The translations under genes and the position numbers were made by a program. From Paralvinella palmiformis (Eukaryota; Annelida; Polychaeta; Terebellida; Alvinellidae), in contig JAODUP010000015.1 in the NCBI GenBank assembly GCA_025642065.1, positions 1,430,001-1,494,000 of the forward strand: DNA of 64,000 nucleotides. The letters are read 5' to 3'. The notes under the pieces were generated by a model. That model was not told the DNA's origin. It was given only the letters and a program-made list of their open reading frames with translations, and did not search any database. This document shows, piece by piece, positions 50,001-61,460 of the stretch; within the stretch, counting starts at the first letter, position 1, and each line of letters opens with the position of its first letter.

Positions 50001-53000
50001 TACCATGTGGACAAAAATGACTATAAAACACAAATGATCATCTTGTGCAGTTTGTAAATGCAGAATGACATATAATCTGTAAAATGTTTAATTAAAAATT
50101 TATGTTACACAACTTTACTGTTATAAATGGATATATTATTGGTACTACACAACAGAGTGTCATGTACTTTTATAAACTGATGACTCTCAAAACCAACTGT
50201 CAAGCTAACTCATATCTTTAAAATTCTTAAATTAGGCCCTATAAGCCAATATGTTTACCAAACTATAAAAGCAAGGTTGAAAAAATTCAGAATATTATTT
50301 AAATTACAAATTGGCTTCTGCTAAAGAAGAATCTTATTTGCTAAAGGAAAATTTGCCTCTTTAGCAACTTTTGCTCAGCCAAATTTGGAGCTCGGGTCAG
50401 CCCAAAGCTTGTATTTACTGGATAAGCTAGTTAGTGTTTTTCAGTGCTTTCTAAAGTATGTGTTTGTAAAATGGATCCATATTATTAGTATGTACCAACT
50501 CATTATATACCATATTCAGGGATGAGAGTTTTCCAGCTTTTACCAGAATTCCCATTTTTCCAGCGCTGATTTGGTCGAACTGGTTTGAAAAAAATTCTCT
50601 TGCTAAAATTACTTTTTACCTCCACTCTATTAGTCTCAGATTGTCCTAAAATGCACAAAACCTATTTTTTCCTCCCACACCCCAGATGCATGTGCCTCAT
50701 TTCAATTTGTGACTTCCATTCAGCATTTTCAGGATTTTTTTCCAAAAGCGGCTCTCAGGCCTGCATATTACATTGATTATTCAACCACAGCAATAAATAT
50801 TAAGCATTTTTTAGGTTATACATGTTAGTCAAAACATCATATTTGTGTAGAATCTAATAAATCCAGGGTTTTATGTAAGGTACCTCAGTGTTCAATACCT
50901 GGACAAATGCTGTTTCTGTTAAATACAAATGATATTAATAACATCATCCTATTTTATTTGCTGGTAACAGGAAGATATTTTGTACTTGTGAAGGAGTTAC
51001 TGATATACGTTAAATGAGTTACACACACATACACACACACACATATATATATATATTCACTTTATATATATATATATATATATATACAGAATATTTTTTT
51101 TTATTGGCTGACTGGCTGATAATGATATATCATGATGGAACATGATCATACTGCAGTCATAATGTGAACATAGCTTGATATCATGATGTGGCAACATCAT
51201 TATTCAGTTTGTGATCAACATTTCTTGGACTGGTTGCTAATCTTGTTAAAACTCGATGATGATAATGCAGTTCAAAATAATGAGTTATAGTTTCACAATG
51301 CCGAATGAAAGAAGGAACTTTGAAACTAATCTGCTGTGTGGCATTGTGATGTAGCAGGTTACTTTTTTACACCAGTATTTCATATTGTGTATTGTAGTAT
51401 CACTAGTGGTAAGATGTCTTTGAATGATTCCTACCAGTAAAGTACTCTAAGACATATATATTTTCATACTTATTATTTTTATTATTATTAGAAATAGATT
51501 ATCATTTGTTATTGTTAATGTCTATTTCATGGTAAATGTTTTGTGATATTATTTAATTGTAATTTCTCCAAAGAAATGGAAATATCAAGATATGTAACTA
51601 GTTGTTTAGTTTGAGAACATTCCAAACCATGGCATTGAGCCAGAAAAGGTTTTATCTTAGAATGATTTTAAATATGTGGAAACTCCCCAAAACAGCAAAC
51701 TTTTAATATTTTCCTATTAAATCATGATGACTCTTTCGACTAAATTTATTCTAAACACAATACTAACAACCAAAAATACATACCCCGGTTGACTGCTAGG
51801 GTATCTTTACCATGGGTTTCTAGCATCCTGTTTTAATTTACTCCAGTATTTAAACCTGTGTGTGTGTGTGAATTATGTTAATTATTCTGTAAATGTTTAT
51901 GATGCATTTGTTGTCTTTTGCTTTATTATACAGTAAATGTTTATTTTTGTTCTAAAGAGTAATATATGTTTGATAATCAAACCAAATTCTTGCAATAATA
52001 TAAGTGATACTAATGTAATTTTATTCCTTCTAAACAGAAATGTGCTTCTGGGATACTATTGAGGGTATCCTTGTCTCAGTTCCAATCATGTGGTGATTGT
52101 GCATTTAGTATCACAGCCCCAACATTATGCAACAGGTTGCCATTGAACATTAGAAATGTGCCATCTTGAAAAGTATAAATGTTTTCTGAAAACACACCTC
52201 TATTTGGGGTATCATGTTATGATGCTGCTAATGAGGGTGGTTTATTAAAAATATATTATTATAATTTCTGTAAAATTCACATACATATGTATGGATGACC
52301 CATTTGTTGAGATTTAAATATAATTAGCTTTGAATTATTTTTGCTTGGTTTAAAAAAAGTTCAGCATAAATACGGGATGTCATTTTTTAATGAATTAGGA
52401 TATAATAATTTTTGAAAATGCATGTTTTTCGGGTCAGAGTGTTGGTTTGAAATAATTGCATTGTTATGTTCATATTAAGTAAGTTGTGTAATGGCTCGTA
52501 GGATGTTCAGAACACTATTTACTACAGGCTTCTATTTCTTGTATATGTCACAATCTCTGTTCTTTTAGGGTATGTCTTGAGAGAGTTACATCCACAAATG
52601 TCATACCTCAGGCCATTCTGGAGAAGGAAAATGGTGGTTCTGTGGAAATGAAAGATATGCAAGAGAAGACATTCGGAAGCCCAAAAGATTTTGAGGAATA
52701 TACATTTCGGTGGCAAGAGAAAGTCTGCAGCAAAGTTAGTTTAATTTTTGCTGTTATGTATGAATAGTAATAGAATTTTTTGTATTTCATAAATATGTAA
52801 TTTATCTATTCATCTTTAACTGTTTTGTTTTCTTTCAATTTATCCTTTGGTTAGAGGGAACTAGACACATATGGACAAAATTATGCATTTGATACAGGAT
52901 TCAGCAGAGAATATCACAATAATGCAAAGGCTGCCCAGTACGTTTTGTCTTGATTATTTGCATGAAATTTCACCATGTTATATTCAAGATTAATTTGAAA

Positions 53001-55041
53001 TAAACAAGTAAAAATACCCAGTATAAAGAGATTTATGTTCTGTTTTATGATTGAATTGTTTGCTATGCAATTTTGTTCTGTCACCTTCTGGACAATTCAT
53101 TTTCATAAATTATGCAATTGATGCCAAACTGTGGATTCTGTCTATTGCCTTTGTTGTTCTGAATAAATAATATAGTTTTATTTTAAATATTTTTATCACA
53201 GAGAAAAGGGAAACCAACCGAGAAGGTTATTCTCTTACGTTGATAATGACAGTTTCACAAAACGTGACGTAAGTATTTTCTTTCTCATCATGTTTTCTAG
53301 ATATGTAACAGAAACTATTGTTTGTAACACAACCATGAGAATTTCTAAGTTTTATTTCAAATAGTATTGGCAATTTATAACTACATGACCACATTTGTAA
53401 TTAATATTCAGAAAAATCTACTTGGCTAAGATTTGTACTGTGTTCTATATTTTGTGTGAGGTAAAGGCAGTAAGATGTTGATAATTGTTTTTTTTTTTAT
53501 GTAGAGTGTCCAGAAAGTAACAACATCTTCCAAGGAAAAACCACCATTAGTAGCAGATAAAATGATTAAAACAAAACCGACTCATGGTGCTGGAAAGAAG
53601 TATAGTGAAGCTTTTGTATAATATTCACTCTATGTTTGAATTTTATATTCAGTTAAATGTTATTTTGTGACGGCTGTTCATTTTATATTATAAAATGATG
53701 GCTGAATTAATTGGTGACCATTTTCTGGAAAGTTTTGTAATATTTATTTCAATGGTGAGATTAATATCACAGCTAAGCTATGGATATCAAGGTCGTGTGC
53801 TGTGCTTTCAGACGTTACATTTCACAGATGAAAGTGGTCGAGAACAAACCATCCGAAGATTTGATGAAAGTAAACCGATTGTATATTCAGCCAGTACAGA
53901 CAATGTATATTGTGGCTGATTTAACTCCGGATGGCAAGTAAGTAAATAATCTTTAAAACACCAATCTCGCTTGTTGCCATAAATGTACAGGATTTTTTCT
54001 TTATTATTTGAATGATTAATATATAGTTGTACCATAAATAAATAATGAATTGATTGTATGTAATTTTGTTATAACAGAAAACCAACAGAGGCAGATGAAT
54101 TTGTACTATGTACCATTAAGTACAATGAAAAGGGTGTTATAGTGATAAGACCTGACTTCAATAAGGGACGAAAAGCCTATAAAATTGAGTCTATTGGCTT
54201 GGGACGAGGTTTTGTACACTTTTCTGTTATTTTCAAATCTATTATGTGGTGTGAATTCTAGGTTACGTTAAAAAAAACTGATGAGCAGTTAATGTAACTG
54301 TTTATTATCTGTTGTGAGGAACATATTGCAGCAGTTTGGTTCTTTTTCAGACCTTTTCCAATATACTTTAGAACATTCTTCTCCTCAACTAACAAGGTGA
54401 GATTTGTGTTATTCAGTGGCTTTAAAAAAAATTGAATTGTTGTATTTATTATAAATGTTTAGTCGTAATCTCTGATAGCATTTTCAGGATTCAGTTAGTA
54501 GTAGAACTCTTGGTCATGGGATTGAAGCATGAAGTTTCGTGTGTTTGTTGGATATCTTATTCTTCAGTGAAGTAGTCGCTCATCACTAAGCCATTGCCTA
54601 ATTACGTCTGTTCTTATTTTTTACAGGCAAGAGCAAGAACAAGATTCTAAACTATTTAGAGAGGTACACAGTTTGGAGATACATACAAATATTTCATTGC
54701 TTTGATATTATTAATTTGCTATTAATTTTATTATGGATTATATCAAATATAATGATGAATTTTATTTTTACAGTGGTTCAACAGACACGCCGATATCCTA
54801 CAGTCTCATGTTGGACATGAGTTTGAAGTGAGTACAATTATTTATCGATATCATCTTTATTGATTATCTGAAACCAAGTATTGTTTAATGGGAATATTAC
54901 TTCATGTCATGAGTTTGTTTTGTTTTTGATAGGCTCCATCTGATTTGTTGAGAGTTATGGTTTATGGAGAAATAGGTATGTCTTTGATTGTTGAATTTAA
55001 AGTTTTTTTTAAATATTTGTTTTAAATAACCTTATCTCTCC

Positions 55042-55089
<48 letters not shown>

Positions 55090-58009
55090 TTGTTTTTTTC
55101 AGTGTCAGCTAAGAATTTTGAAAATGATGATTTGTTTGTTTCATACTTCATTGATCTTCCTAATGGTAAGTTATGAACATCAATGCCGTTTTATAATAAG
55201 CCAGTCAAACTCTTGCCGACCTTCCTGCCTTTTATTTATTGATGGCATTGCTTAACGTTTATATTGATTTACAGGGTGGTTTGCTCCAGCTTTGCAGCAT
55301 CTCTCTGGTGTAACACATACGTGTTCTACAAAATGTGTTGGAAGGGTGAGGAGTCACACGCTATCTCCTGTTAAATGTTTTTTTTAGATATATTAGATCT
55401 TTTATTGCTTGACACACATTATTTACTGCTCCTCGTTTTGTCAGTTATTATTTTGATGCTCATTACCCATTTAACATGCCGTTAGTGGCACCAAATAAAT
55501 TGAACTTTGTCCTATGTTCCACAGGAAGATGTTGCTTACTTCAGCTTTCCTTTTGAGTTTGAGCTTTTTTACAAGGCCGACTCCACATATGATGAGGGTG
55601 AGTAAGTTTTATAACCAGGTCTGGTTATTTACTTTATTAATCATCAAGGACTGTTGACAAATTACTTATAATTAGAATCATTAACCTACTGCTATGATCT
55701 CGGTGTGGCAAAAATATATTATGGGCACAAACAAGTAGTTCTGGTTTAATGAAATTCATTACTTCACCTGCTGTAGAAACTGCATATCAAGAAATATTGT
55801 TCACTGTGTATGCGGTATAGCTCAGATATCCAGATACACTCCAAGTCGTAATTCAAATTTGACGTAATGATAATTAGTGTTAGCTGTGCTTGTTATGCAG
55901 TCACTGCGTTCACTTTCAGCAGCTTCATGTATCTTCAACACAAGCATCAGATCTGACAGTTTCTCAGATATGAAACAAAGTTTTCTTTTTTAGAGCCCAG
56001 TTAACTAAGCATTTGAATCATCTAGGTCATCGAGCTATCCACTAATTACTTAACTACCATATTTATATATATTCATTCCAGTAAAATAATTCCCTAATTA
56101 GTAGGTTATGTCCTACCTTGTTATCAGAAACACTAATTCACACCTTCATTTGGGCATCTCATTTTGTCTTAGAATATCTGTTGGTGCATGATGATATCTA
56201 ACGATAAGAAGCACAGCTTGTTTGGAATGAGCTGGTCAGTAAATTGCAAGTGATGAAGCAATTTGATGTAAACATTTGTCAAAAATGTAGAATACTAGAA
56301 GTCTGGTACCACTTATACAGTTGTCAAATTGACAGTATTTCTACACACATTTAGATAAAGTCATCACTGGTTATGATATCTAGGCAAAGAAAAGACCCCA
56401 ACAATAAAAAAAGTTGGCAGTTTACTTTCAGAAAATTGTCCTTGATTTTTTAAATTACGAGCAGTATGTATAAAAGTTAACATTACCCAAGATTCATGTG
56501 ACAAACAATTAGGTTCTCTAGCAAAAACTGTTATGGAAAATCTTTTTTCAGCGTTTACTACAAGTTTCATTTCTTTCTTTCAGATGGCACTATAAGATGG
56601 CCTTTATTTTATGTGGAAGTGTCATCACTGGATAGTTGGCAGAGATATCGTACTGAAGGCTACAGTCACATGACCTTACCCACGACTGCTGGTGAAATAT
56701 GATTTACTACTTGCCTTTTTTTCATATCCTTTTCTTGTAATCTTTGTATTCATTTAATGCCATCAACTTCTCGGTGCTACAAGAAGCATTATCATGTTAA
56801 GAGTGTGTCAATCAGTCTGGCAGCACAGTTCAGGTTGAGGCAGTTAAAAACCATATAAATAGGATAAAGAATTGATGATTTATTTGTTTTTGTAACAGGT
56901 TGTTCTGTTCAAGAGCTGAATTGTTGGAGACCTGTTGGAAGATCCTTAATTTCAGAGTTACGCAGGTTTTTTGTTGGTGGCAATGCCGAGTTGGAAGATC
57001 CAACATATACAGCCATACCATCAACATTTGAGGTAATGAGATCTGTAGAAAACACTGTTACATCTATTATTATTATGGTGGTAATCAATTATTTGTTAGT
57101 ATCATACACTGCTTAGTTTTGAGGCTAACATTTATACCAGTATTGTGTTTAGGTAATGATAATAATTTTAAGCACTTTTAGTATTCTGTTGGTTTAATCT
57201 TATCATTATATAAGAGACATACATATATTTCAGGGAAAACACCTTAGTAAATATGGCTTTAAAACAGTATCTGCTGGATCAGTGACAGTCAAGTTTAATA
57301 TTGTACAACAGTCTCAGTAAGTTTATAATAAATATTGAATCACAATATTACAGATAAATCATTATGATAAAGTAAGCCACACCATTTATTTCTTGTAAAA
57401 ACTATAATTTTATGTTCAAAATTTTAAATCAGATAAATAACTTTTTAAATTATTGATCTAGTGTGTTATACTAATGTTTTTTTCTATCTAGGATGTTCTT
57501 GTTAAGTCAAAGTTCAAAGAAGAAAATGGGCAAAATAATTGATAGATTAGGGCAAGTATTATTACAAATAAATCCTATTTAGATATTTCATGTCATGACT
57601 GAATGCATTTCTTTTTTGGGTTGGTTTTTGTTGTTGATGTTAACTGTTTTTATTGTATTTGGTCACAGGAGATCTGCAACTCAAGTGAATATTACAAGTG
57701 TGGTTGGTAAGTTTGAAGACTATTCAAATTTGTCTTCTGTACTTATTGTATTTGATTAAAACAATAAAATGTTTCAGTAATATACTTTGTAAAAACTGTA
57801 AATGTATATGTATGATTTAAGGTGGATATGGAGTGCAGTGGAATAATTATATAATAATAATTACATAACAATAATTACATAATAATTTCACTGGACTTCA
57901 CATTACAGAGGCATTCAAGAGAGCCAAACAAAGAATGATACTAGCAAGAGAAAATCTGAAGAAGGAATACATCGAGACATTAAAGGCACTGGAAGTGGAA
58001 GAACACTAG
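41007..58009 (+). CDS. MKS1: MKS1, B9-domain ciliary transition-zone protein, complete
   Basis: Component of the MKS/B9 complex at the ciliary transition zone and basal body, needed for ciliogenesis and gating of ciliary membrane proteins. Exons: 41007-41083, 52569-52734, 52855-52937, 53202-53268, 53505-53599, 53812-53937, 54078-54208, 54351-54396, 54627-54663, 54774-54827, 54933-54975, 55103-55165, 55275-55345, 55525-55597, 56584-56691, 56899-57032, 57234-57316, 57492-57551, 57669-57706, 57909-58009. They total 1,656 nt in one frame: 551 aa, close to the human 559. Matches with human MKS1 include the N terminus (DFGTAIYRSTDPIKN), LYIQPVQTMYIVADL, FYVEVSSLDSWQRYRTEGY and ELRRFFVGG. The B9 domain spans about 297-440. 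The product should act with B9D1 and B9D2, which are not in this window. Confidence 0.96.
43682..45183 (-). mobile_element. DNA transposon with subrepeat-bearing inverted ends, broken PHD-like finger gene
   Basis: The element is bounded by an exact 8-bp direct repeat GATAAAGT (43674-43681 and 45184-45191). Its ends are inverted repeats of about 80-100 bp, built from about 20-bp subunits with the core GTTGTTTCATTGCCA. On the minus strand near 44860-44680 the peptide has CIVCQQPVREHHQAVECGGC then KDWCHCTCGMGC, an in-frame stop, and PYTCEPC. This is a PHD-type cysteine/histidine array similar to fingers in some animal MULE-type transposase proteins. No transposase catalytic region is visible, so the copy is incomplete. 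Superfamily: Mutator-like is my best guess; hAT, P and Zisupton/KDZ also make 8-bp duplications. Confidence 0.7.
45958..46381. mobile_element. MITE with CAGGGCA inverted ends and 5-bp target duplication
   Basis: The left end (CAGGGCAGGACATTAATGCTTG) and the inverted right end agree at 17 of 22 positions. Both sides are flanked by CTAGC (45953-45957 and 46382-46386). It is 424 bp long, with the sequence GGACAAGTGG near both ends. It has no transposase, so it is nonautonomous. The open frame at 46138-46368 runs inside it and shows no known domain. Confidence 0.65.
46678..47333 (+). mobile_element. 5'-truncated CR1/Jockey-like LINE, 3' end with ATT tail
   Basis: An open frame of about 189 codons encodes the C-terminal part of a LINE ORF2: FVTSRIDYCNSLLYG, KYDHITPILQKLHWLPVRQR, FKILLITYKSINDMAPEYL, CAFSVAAPNLWNKLP and FKSLLKTHLF. 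These follow the reverse-transcriptase core in this clade. The stop is at 47248-47250. The 3' UTR carries the common CAGCGCCTTTGAATGG..GGTGCTTTATTAAATA ending and an ATT microsatellite. The frame is intact, so this copy is fairly young. Confidence 0.88.
49468..49528 (+). mobile_element. SINE family A tail fragment
   Basis: Contains GGCCCATTTAGGCTACCATG then TGCACAAAAGTGGCCATAAA, identical in layout to the inverted tail at 33770. The tRNA-like head is missing. Confidence 0.7.
49905..50041 (+). mobile_element. SINE family A, 5'-truncated copy
   Basis: Starts at the box B (GTGTTCGAATCTCTGCATGG), continues with CTGAAGGCTGTTTCATCTTT and ends with GGCCCATTTAGCCTACCATG and ACAAAAATGACTATAAAACA. It lies about 400 bp from the tail fragment at 49468 in the same orientation. 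Confidence 0.75.
51022..51088. repeat. CA/TA compound microsatellite
   Basis: CA repeats, then two TA arrays interrupted by TTCACTT, in MKS1 intron 1. Confidence 0.85.
51385..51490 (+). mobile_element. LINE 3' tail fragment
   Basis: A diverged match to the LINE ending (TGTCTTTGAATGATTCCTACCAGTAAAG), followed by ATT repeats. Only the extreme 3' end is present. Confidence 0.5.
52035..52268 (+). mobile_element. Truncated LINE 3' end, second copy
   Basis: It shares the 3' sequence of the 46678 element: CAT/CATATGGTGATTGTGCATT, TCACAGCCCCAA, AACATTAGAAATG, AAAACACACCT and the terminal GGTTTATTAAAAATATATTA. It is diverged and frameshifted, and lies 300 bp upstream of MKS1 exon 2. Confidence 0.8.
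54933..56691 (+). CDS. MKS1: MKS1 exons 11-15: B9 domain core
   Basis: Five small exons encode the C2-like B9 fold: LRVMVYGEIVSAKNFENDDL, SYFIDLPNGWFAPALQHLSG, VTHTCSTKCVGREDVAYFSF, PFEFELFYK and WPLFYVEVSSLDSWQRYR. In B9 proteins this region is expected to bind lipid or partner B9 subunits. All five splice junctions keep frame. Confidence 0.93.
55047..55090. repeat. TA/TG microsatellite abutting an MKS1 splice acceptor
   Basis: About 16 TA units and a few TG units end just before the polypyrimidine tract of exon 12 (starts 55103). Length changes here fall between the likely branch point and the acceptor. Confidence 0.85.
55598..56583. other. MKS1 intron 14
   Basis: A 986-bp intron, the second longest in MKS1. 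I see no repeat or coding content. Confidence 0.5.
57492..57706 (+). CDS. MKS1: MKS1 exons 18-19, joined across a GC-AG intron
   Basis: Exon 18 ends IIDRLG at 57551 and the next bases are GCAAGT, a classic GC-type donor. Only this join keeps exon 19 in the frame RSATQVNITSVV, which leads into EAFKRAKQRM in exon 20 and matches the human order. The nearby GT at 57557-57558 would put exons 19 and 20 out of frame. Confidence 0.82.
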
Positions 58010-58208
58010 CTTAGCTTCAAAGCCGGCATGAAAGTGTAATTTTCTGTGATAACTGCTCGATTATTCGTCAGACAATTGTGTCTTTTATTACTGGATGTGT
58101 ATTTCAGAGAAATATAGTAATTATGTCTTCTTTGAGTGTATAATGTTTTTGTAATGTATTTATTTTAGTGATTTTTACATCTGTGTCAGAATTTAAATAT
58201 CCTTATGT

Positions 58209-58214
58209 AATAAA
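58209..58214 (+). terminator. MKS1 polyadenylation signal
   Basis: AATAAA lies 200 nt after the MKS1 stop (TAG 58007-58009) and is followed by a T/GT-rich stretch (TGTTGCTGTTGCTTTGTG). This is a convincing cleavage context. Confidence 0.7.
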
Positions 58215-58458
58215 TCTGTTGCTGTTGCTTTGTGTTCTTTTACTTTCATGAGGTAGTTTCTACAATAAAAAGGTATGATCTAGGTCCACTTTAAAACCAC
58301 ACAGTTGCATAAGCTGATATTTGTGCCTACCGAAGTTCCAAATCATGTTTTTCTATACACCCTTCGCAACAGGTAACCAAGTTGGCATATGCAGAATCCA
58401 AGACAAGATAAATATAAAAACAAGTAAACACGTGATTTACACATGAATAAATATCACT

Positions 58459-58464
58459 TTTATT
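58459..58464 (-). terminator. GTF2H3 polyadenylation signal
   Basis: Minus-strand AATAAA about 50 nt downstream of the GTF2H3 stop codon (58516-58514). It implies a very short 3' UTR, with the two convergent transcripts ending about 250 bp apart. Confidence 0.6.
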
Positions 58465-58513
58465 GAACAAGACTCATTTCTGGTGTATTCTGAATAGGAA
58501 TTCATCATCTTAC

Positions 58514-61460
58514 TTATGTCATGTGATGAGCTGTTTTCTTCACTTTCTTTTTCATCAATTTAGGTGGACCGAGGAACTTAAATGTAGTTCTGAAATGAAT
58601 CAGATTTACTAAATAGAAAATGTATGATTATAATTTTACTTCGGCACTAATTGTCAATGGTTAATTAAAACGTAATTTTTAATTTGTAGACACAATCCAG
58701 TAATTAGCAGATAAATTACTTACTGGCAAGTAGAACAAATTGGGCTGAAATTGCAGAAAACTGAAAGGAAAAGATAATTGATATTAGTCAATTAATCCAA
58801 ACAGCAAAAATAACATTTATGACCGAGTGAAGGTACATACATTCATGATTCGTCTTTAAAGAAGGAAATATTAACAGACATACTCTGGAATATGTTGTGA
58901 AATGTTTCAGGGATGATGATAATATGCTTACACAAAGTAATATAAAATACAATGTCTATTAAAAAAATTTAGTTTTATTGTTTAAATAACATACAATGCC
59001 ATTCACTGCACACCAGGGGGGGGGGCTCAATTACAGGACTAAGGTAATCGATTACGATCATTTGAGAATACTATGATTACATTCAGAATGAATGTAATTG
59101 ATTAGATTGTAAAATAATCATGATTACAATGTATAAAACACAAACATGTATATCAATACTCATTCAATTACATGTAGAATACCGATATAAACATGCTACA
59201 GTGTTTACATGTTGCTTTGTAAGAACCAGACACACTTTCTGGTATGTTCTTGAAATGAAAATGTACAAGAGACTGATGCCAAGTAATGCATTTGCCATGA
59301 ATGCACAGGTATTTACAGAGATAACTGAGATTAGTGCAAACTGAAATTAGTGCAAATAATATAAATGGAATTGTTTGAATATTTGGGAAATATATATTTA
59401 GTAACAAAATGCATCATGTGTGGAGTGACTACAGCTAGCTATGGTTTATATATTATAAAGCATAATTAGAATATAGTCAAACCCCCAAATCTACCCCCTC
59501 TGTAACTTGACCACCTCTCTAAATGAACCACTTTTTCACAGTCTCAAATTATTGCTATGCTTTAAAATTGTATAATGCCCACGTTTGTTACCCTGTATGT
59601 CAACTGGGGGCCAACATGTAGCCTTGTTTATGTTCACTATAGTTTGCGTTAATTTAATTGGCTGCTTGTCATCCAACTGGCAAATTAGGGTCGTTTGGAG
59701 CTGTAATTAAAATTATGGTGTTGCAAAGAAACCATCTACAACTGTTAGCTGTGTGATTAGGTTTAACAGTGTGAAAACAACACAGTTAATCTGTAATGCC
59801 TGTTTATATAACTTAAAATAGAAGCAACATCTGAAGTAGTATTTCAACACATTTTCCTTTCATGGTGATAGAACCAATAAATTGACAAACCATCATGTGT
59901 ATAAATATGACAGCAGTTCATCAATGGGCAAATCAGTTCTATTGTTATCTTTTACCTTACATACCAAACCATATCTCTGGCATGTTATAACATGGTAAAT
60001 AATCAAACACCTTGAAAGTAATCACTGATTACGATTACATTTCCAATGTAATCAATTATGAATGCATTGCATCTGGAAATGGCGATTATGATTACTTTAG
60101 ATCATGTAATCGATTACGATTACCCCATGCCTGCTGCACAGTGACTTTTACTAGAATGGTAACCTTAGAAAGAGCATATTTATGAGGTGCTACAAATCCA
60201 TTTTGATACAAATGTTTCATACAAAAACGTGAAAACTGACAAAAAACAATACTGTAAGTGTAACTGTTTTAATACATCCATTAATCCACTCTTTGTGACT
60301 GTAGACTAATAATAGCACATCCTAAGGACTATCAAGTAATATTCCATGTTGATTTAAATAATCAACACTTCGGTAATTATAATAATTATTACTTCTACAA
60401 ACATAGGTGAATAAGACAGAAGAAATGTTCTTTAGTGAGTGAGTGAATACTTTGTTTTGTCTTGCCTTTATTCAAACCCAAGACATAGTCAAGGCCAACT
60501 TCTAGTAGAATCACCCTACATATATAAGAATCACTGGGATTTGAACCCAAACTTGCTGGTATCTAGTGTAGTGTTCTACTCATTGTGGTATCATGATGCC
60601 CAGAAATTCATTATGATGGGAACAGATTAAAAGTATGCTTTTCATTCCATGTCTGCATGAAAATCTGAACTCATTCAACTCAACAATATTTCTTCAATAG
60701 TGACACTAATTACTTCTATAAATAAAAAGATGAGGCAAAACTATCAGATGGTTTCCAAAGGATGTTCATATAGCCACAAGACAACCATTAAGACTAATCT
60801 TTTTATAGTATTCAGAATGTCACCAATCATATATGTCAAAGCCCTTAAAACAGCTACTCTGCCACTTCAAAATAGGACACCTTCAGAATAGCATTGGGGG
60901 TAAGGTTTCTGCTATAACTTAAAACATGTTGATCACAATCGTGAAACAATATTAAATTTGAATTCAATGCAGAAAATAAAGAGTTATAAGTTGATATACA
61001 TCCAATCAGCAAACATCCAATCAGCAAATGTCATCATTTAATAATTATGTCTTTAGATTAATCTTAGTGTGTAAGACCACCTGACCATTTCCTCCTGAAA
61101 TATGTAGTTATTACTGATGTATAGTAAAACGTCACTCCATGTCATCTACATGGATTCCTCAATACAATAAATTCTGGAACTGCTTTTTTTAAACAGACAA
61201 CTCTAAGTTAATAAGTATGGCATATAATTAAACAAGTGTGCTCAAACTGTGACAAGAATCTACCTTAACTGTAATATGTTACAGCTTGAAAGTAATAATA
61301 ATATCCTTATTATCAATTGCTTACTTGACAGACAGACTGAACATACATATCCTATATCCACCAGGTTCCTATGGCAGAAACAAGCAGCTCGATAGTCAAC
61401 TTTTACTTTTGGTGGCAGAGTCAAATCATTCCTAGTCTTAGGGTCAGGTAAAAATACCCA
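58514..61460 (-). CDS. GTF2H3: GTF2H3 last three exons: C4 zinc finger and basic tail
   Basis: Exons 61460-61325, 58760-58724 and 58589-58514 join to give [36 protein letters not shown] and a Lys-rich tail ending AHHMT. The paired cysteines are the zinc finger of p34 that contacts p44 in TFIIH. The middle exon is only 37 nt, and the 2.56-kb intron before it contains a hAT-like element and a SINE. Confidence 0.93.

Larger units (their letters stand above)
41084..52568. other. MKS1 intron 1 (11.5 kb), transposon graveyard
   Basis: It contains a 1.5-kb DNA transposon (43682-45183), a 424-bp MITE (45958-46381), LINE tails (46678-47333, 52035-52268, and a weaker one near 51385-51490), SINE copies (49468, 49905) and TA/CA microsatellites (41723-41745; 51022-51088). 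The remaining sequence is AT-rich and unassigned. No MKS1 exon is missing, because exons 1 and 2 join in frame and in homology. Confidence 0.75.
58010..58513. other. Tail-to-tail interval between MKS1 and GTF2H3
   Basis: This 504-bp interval holds the MKS1 3' UTR on the plus strand and the GTF2H3 3' UTR on the minus strand, with one polyadenylation signal for each. There is no other gene. Confidence 0.7.
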
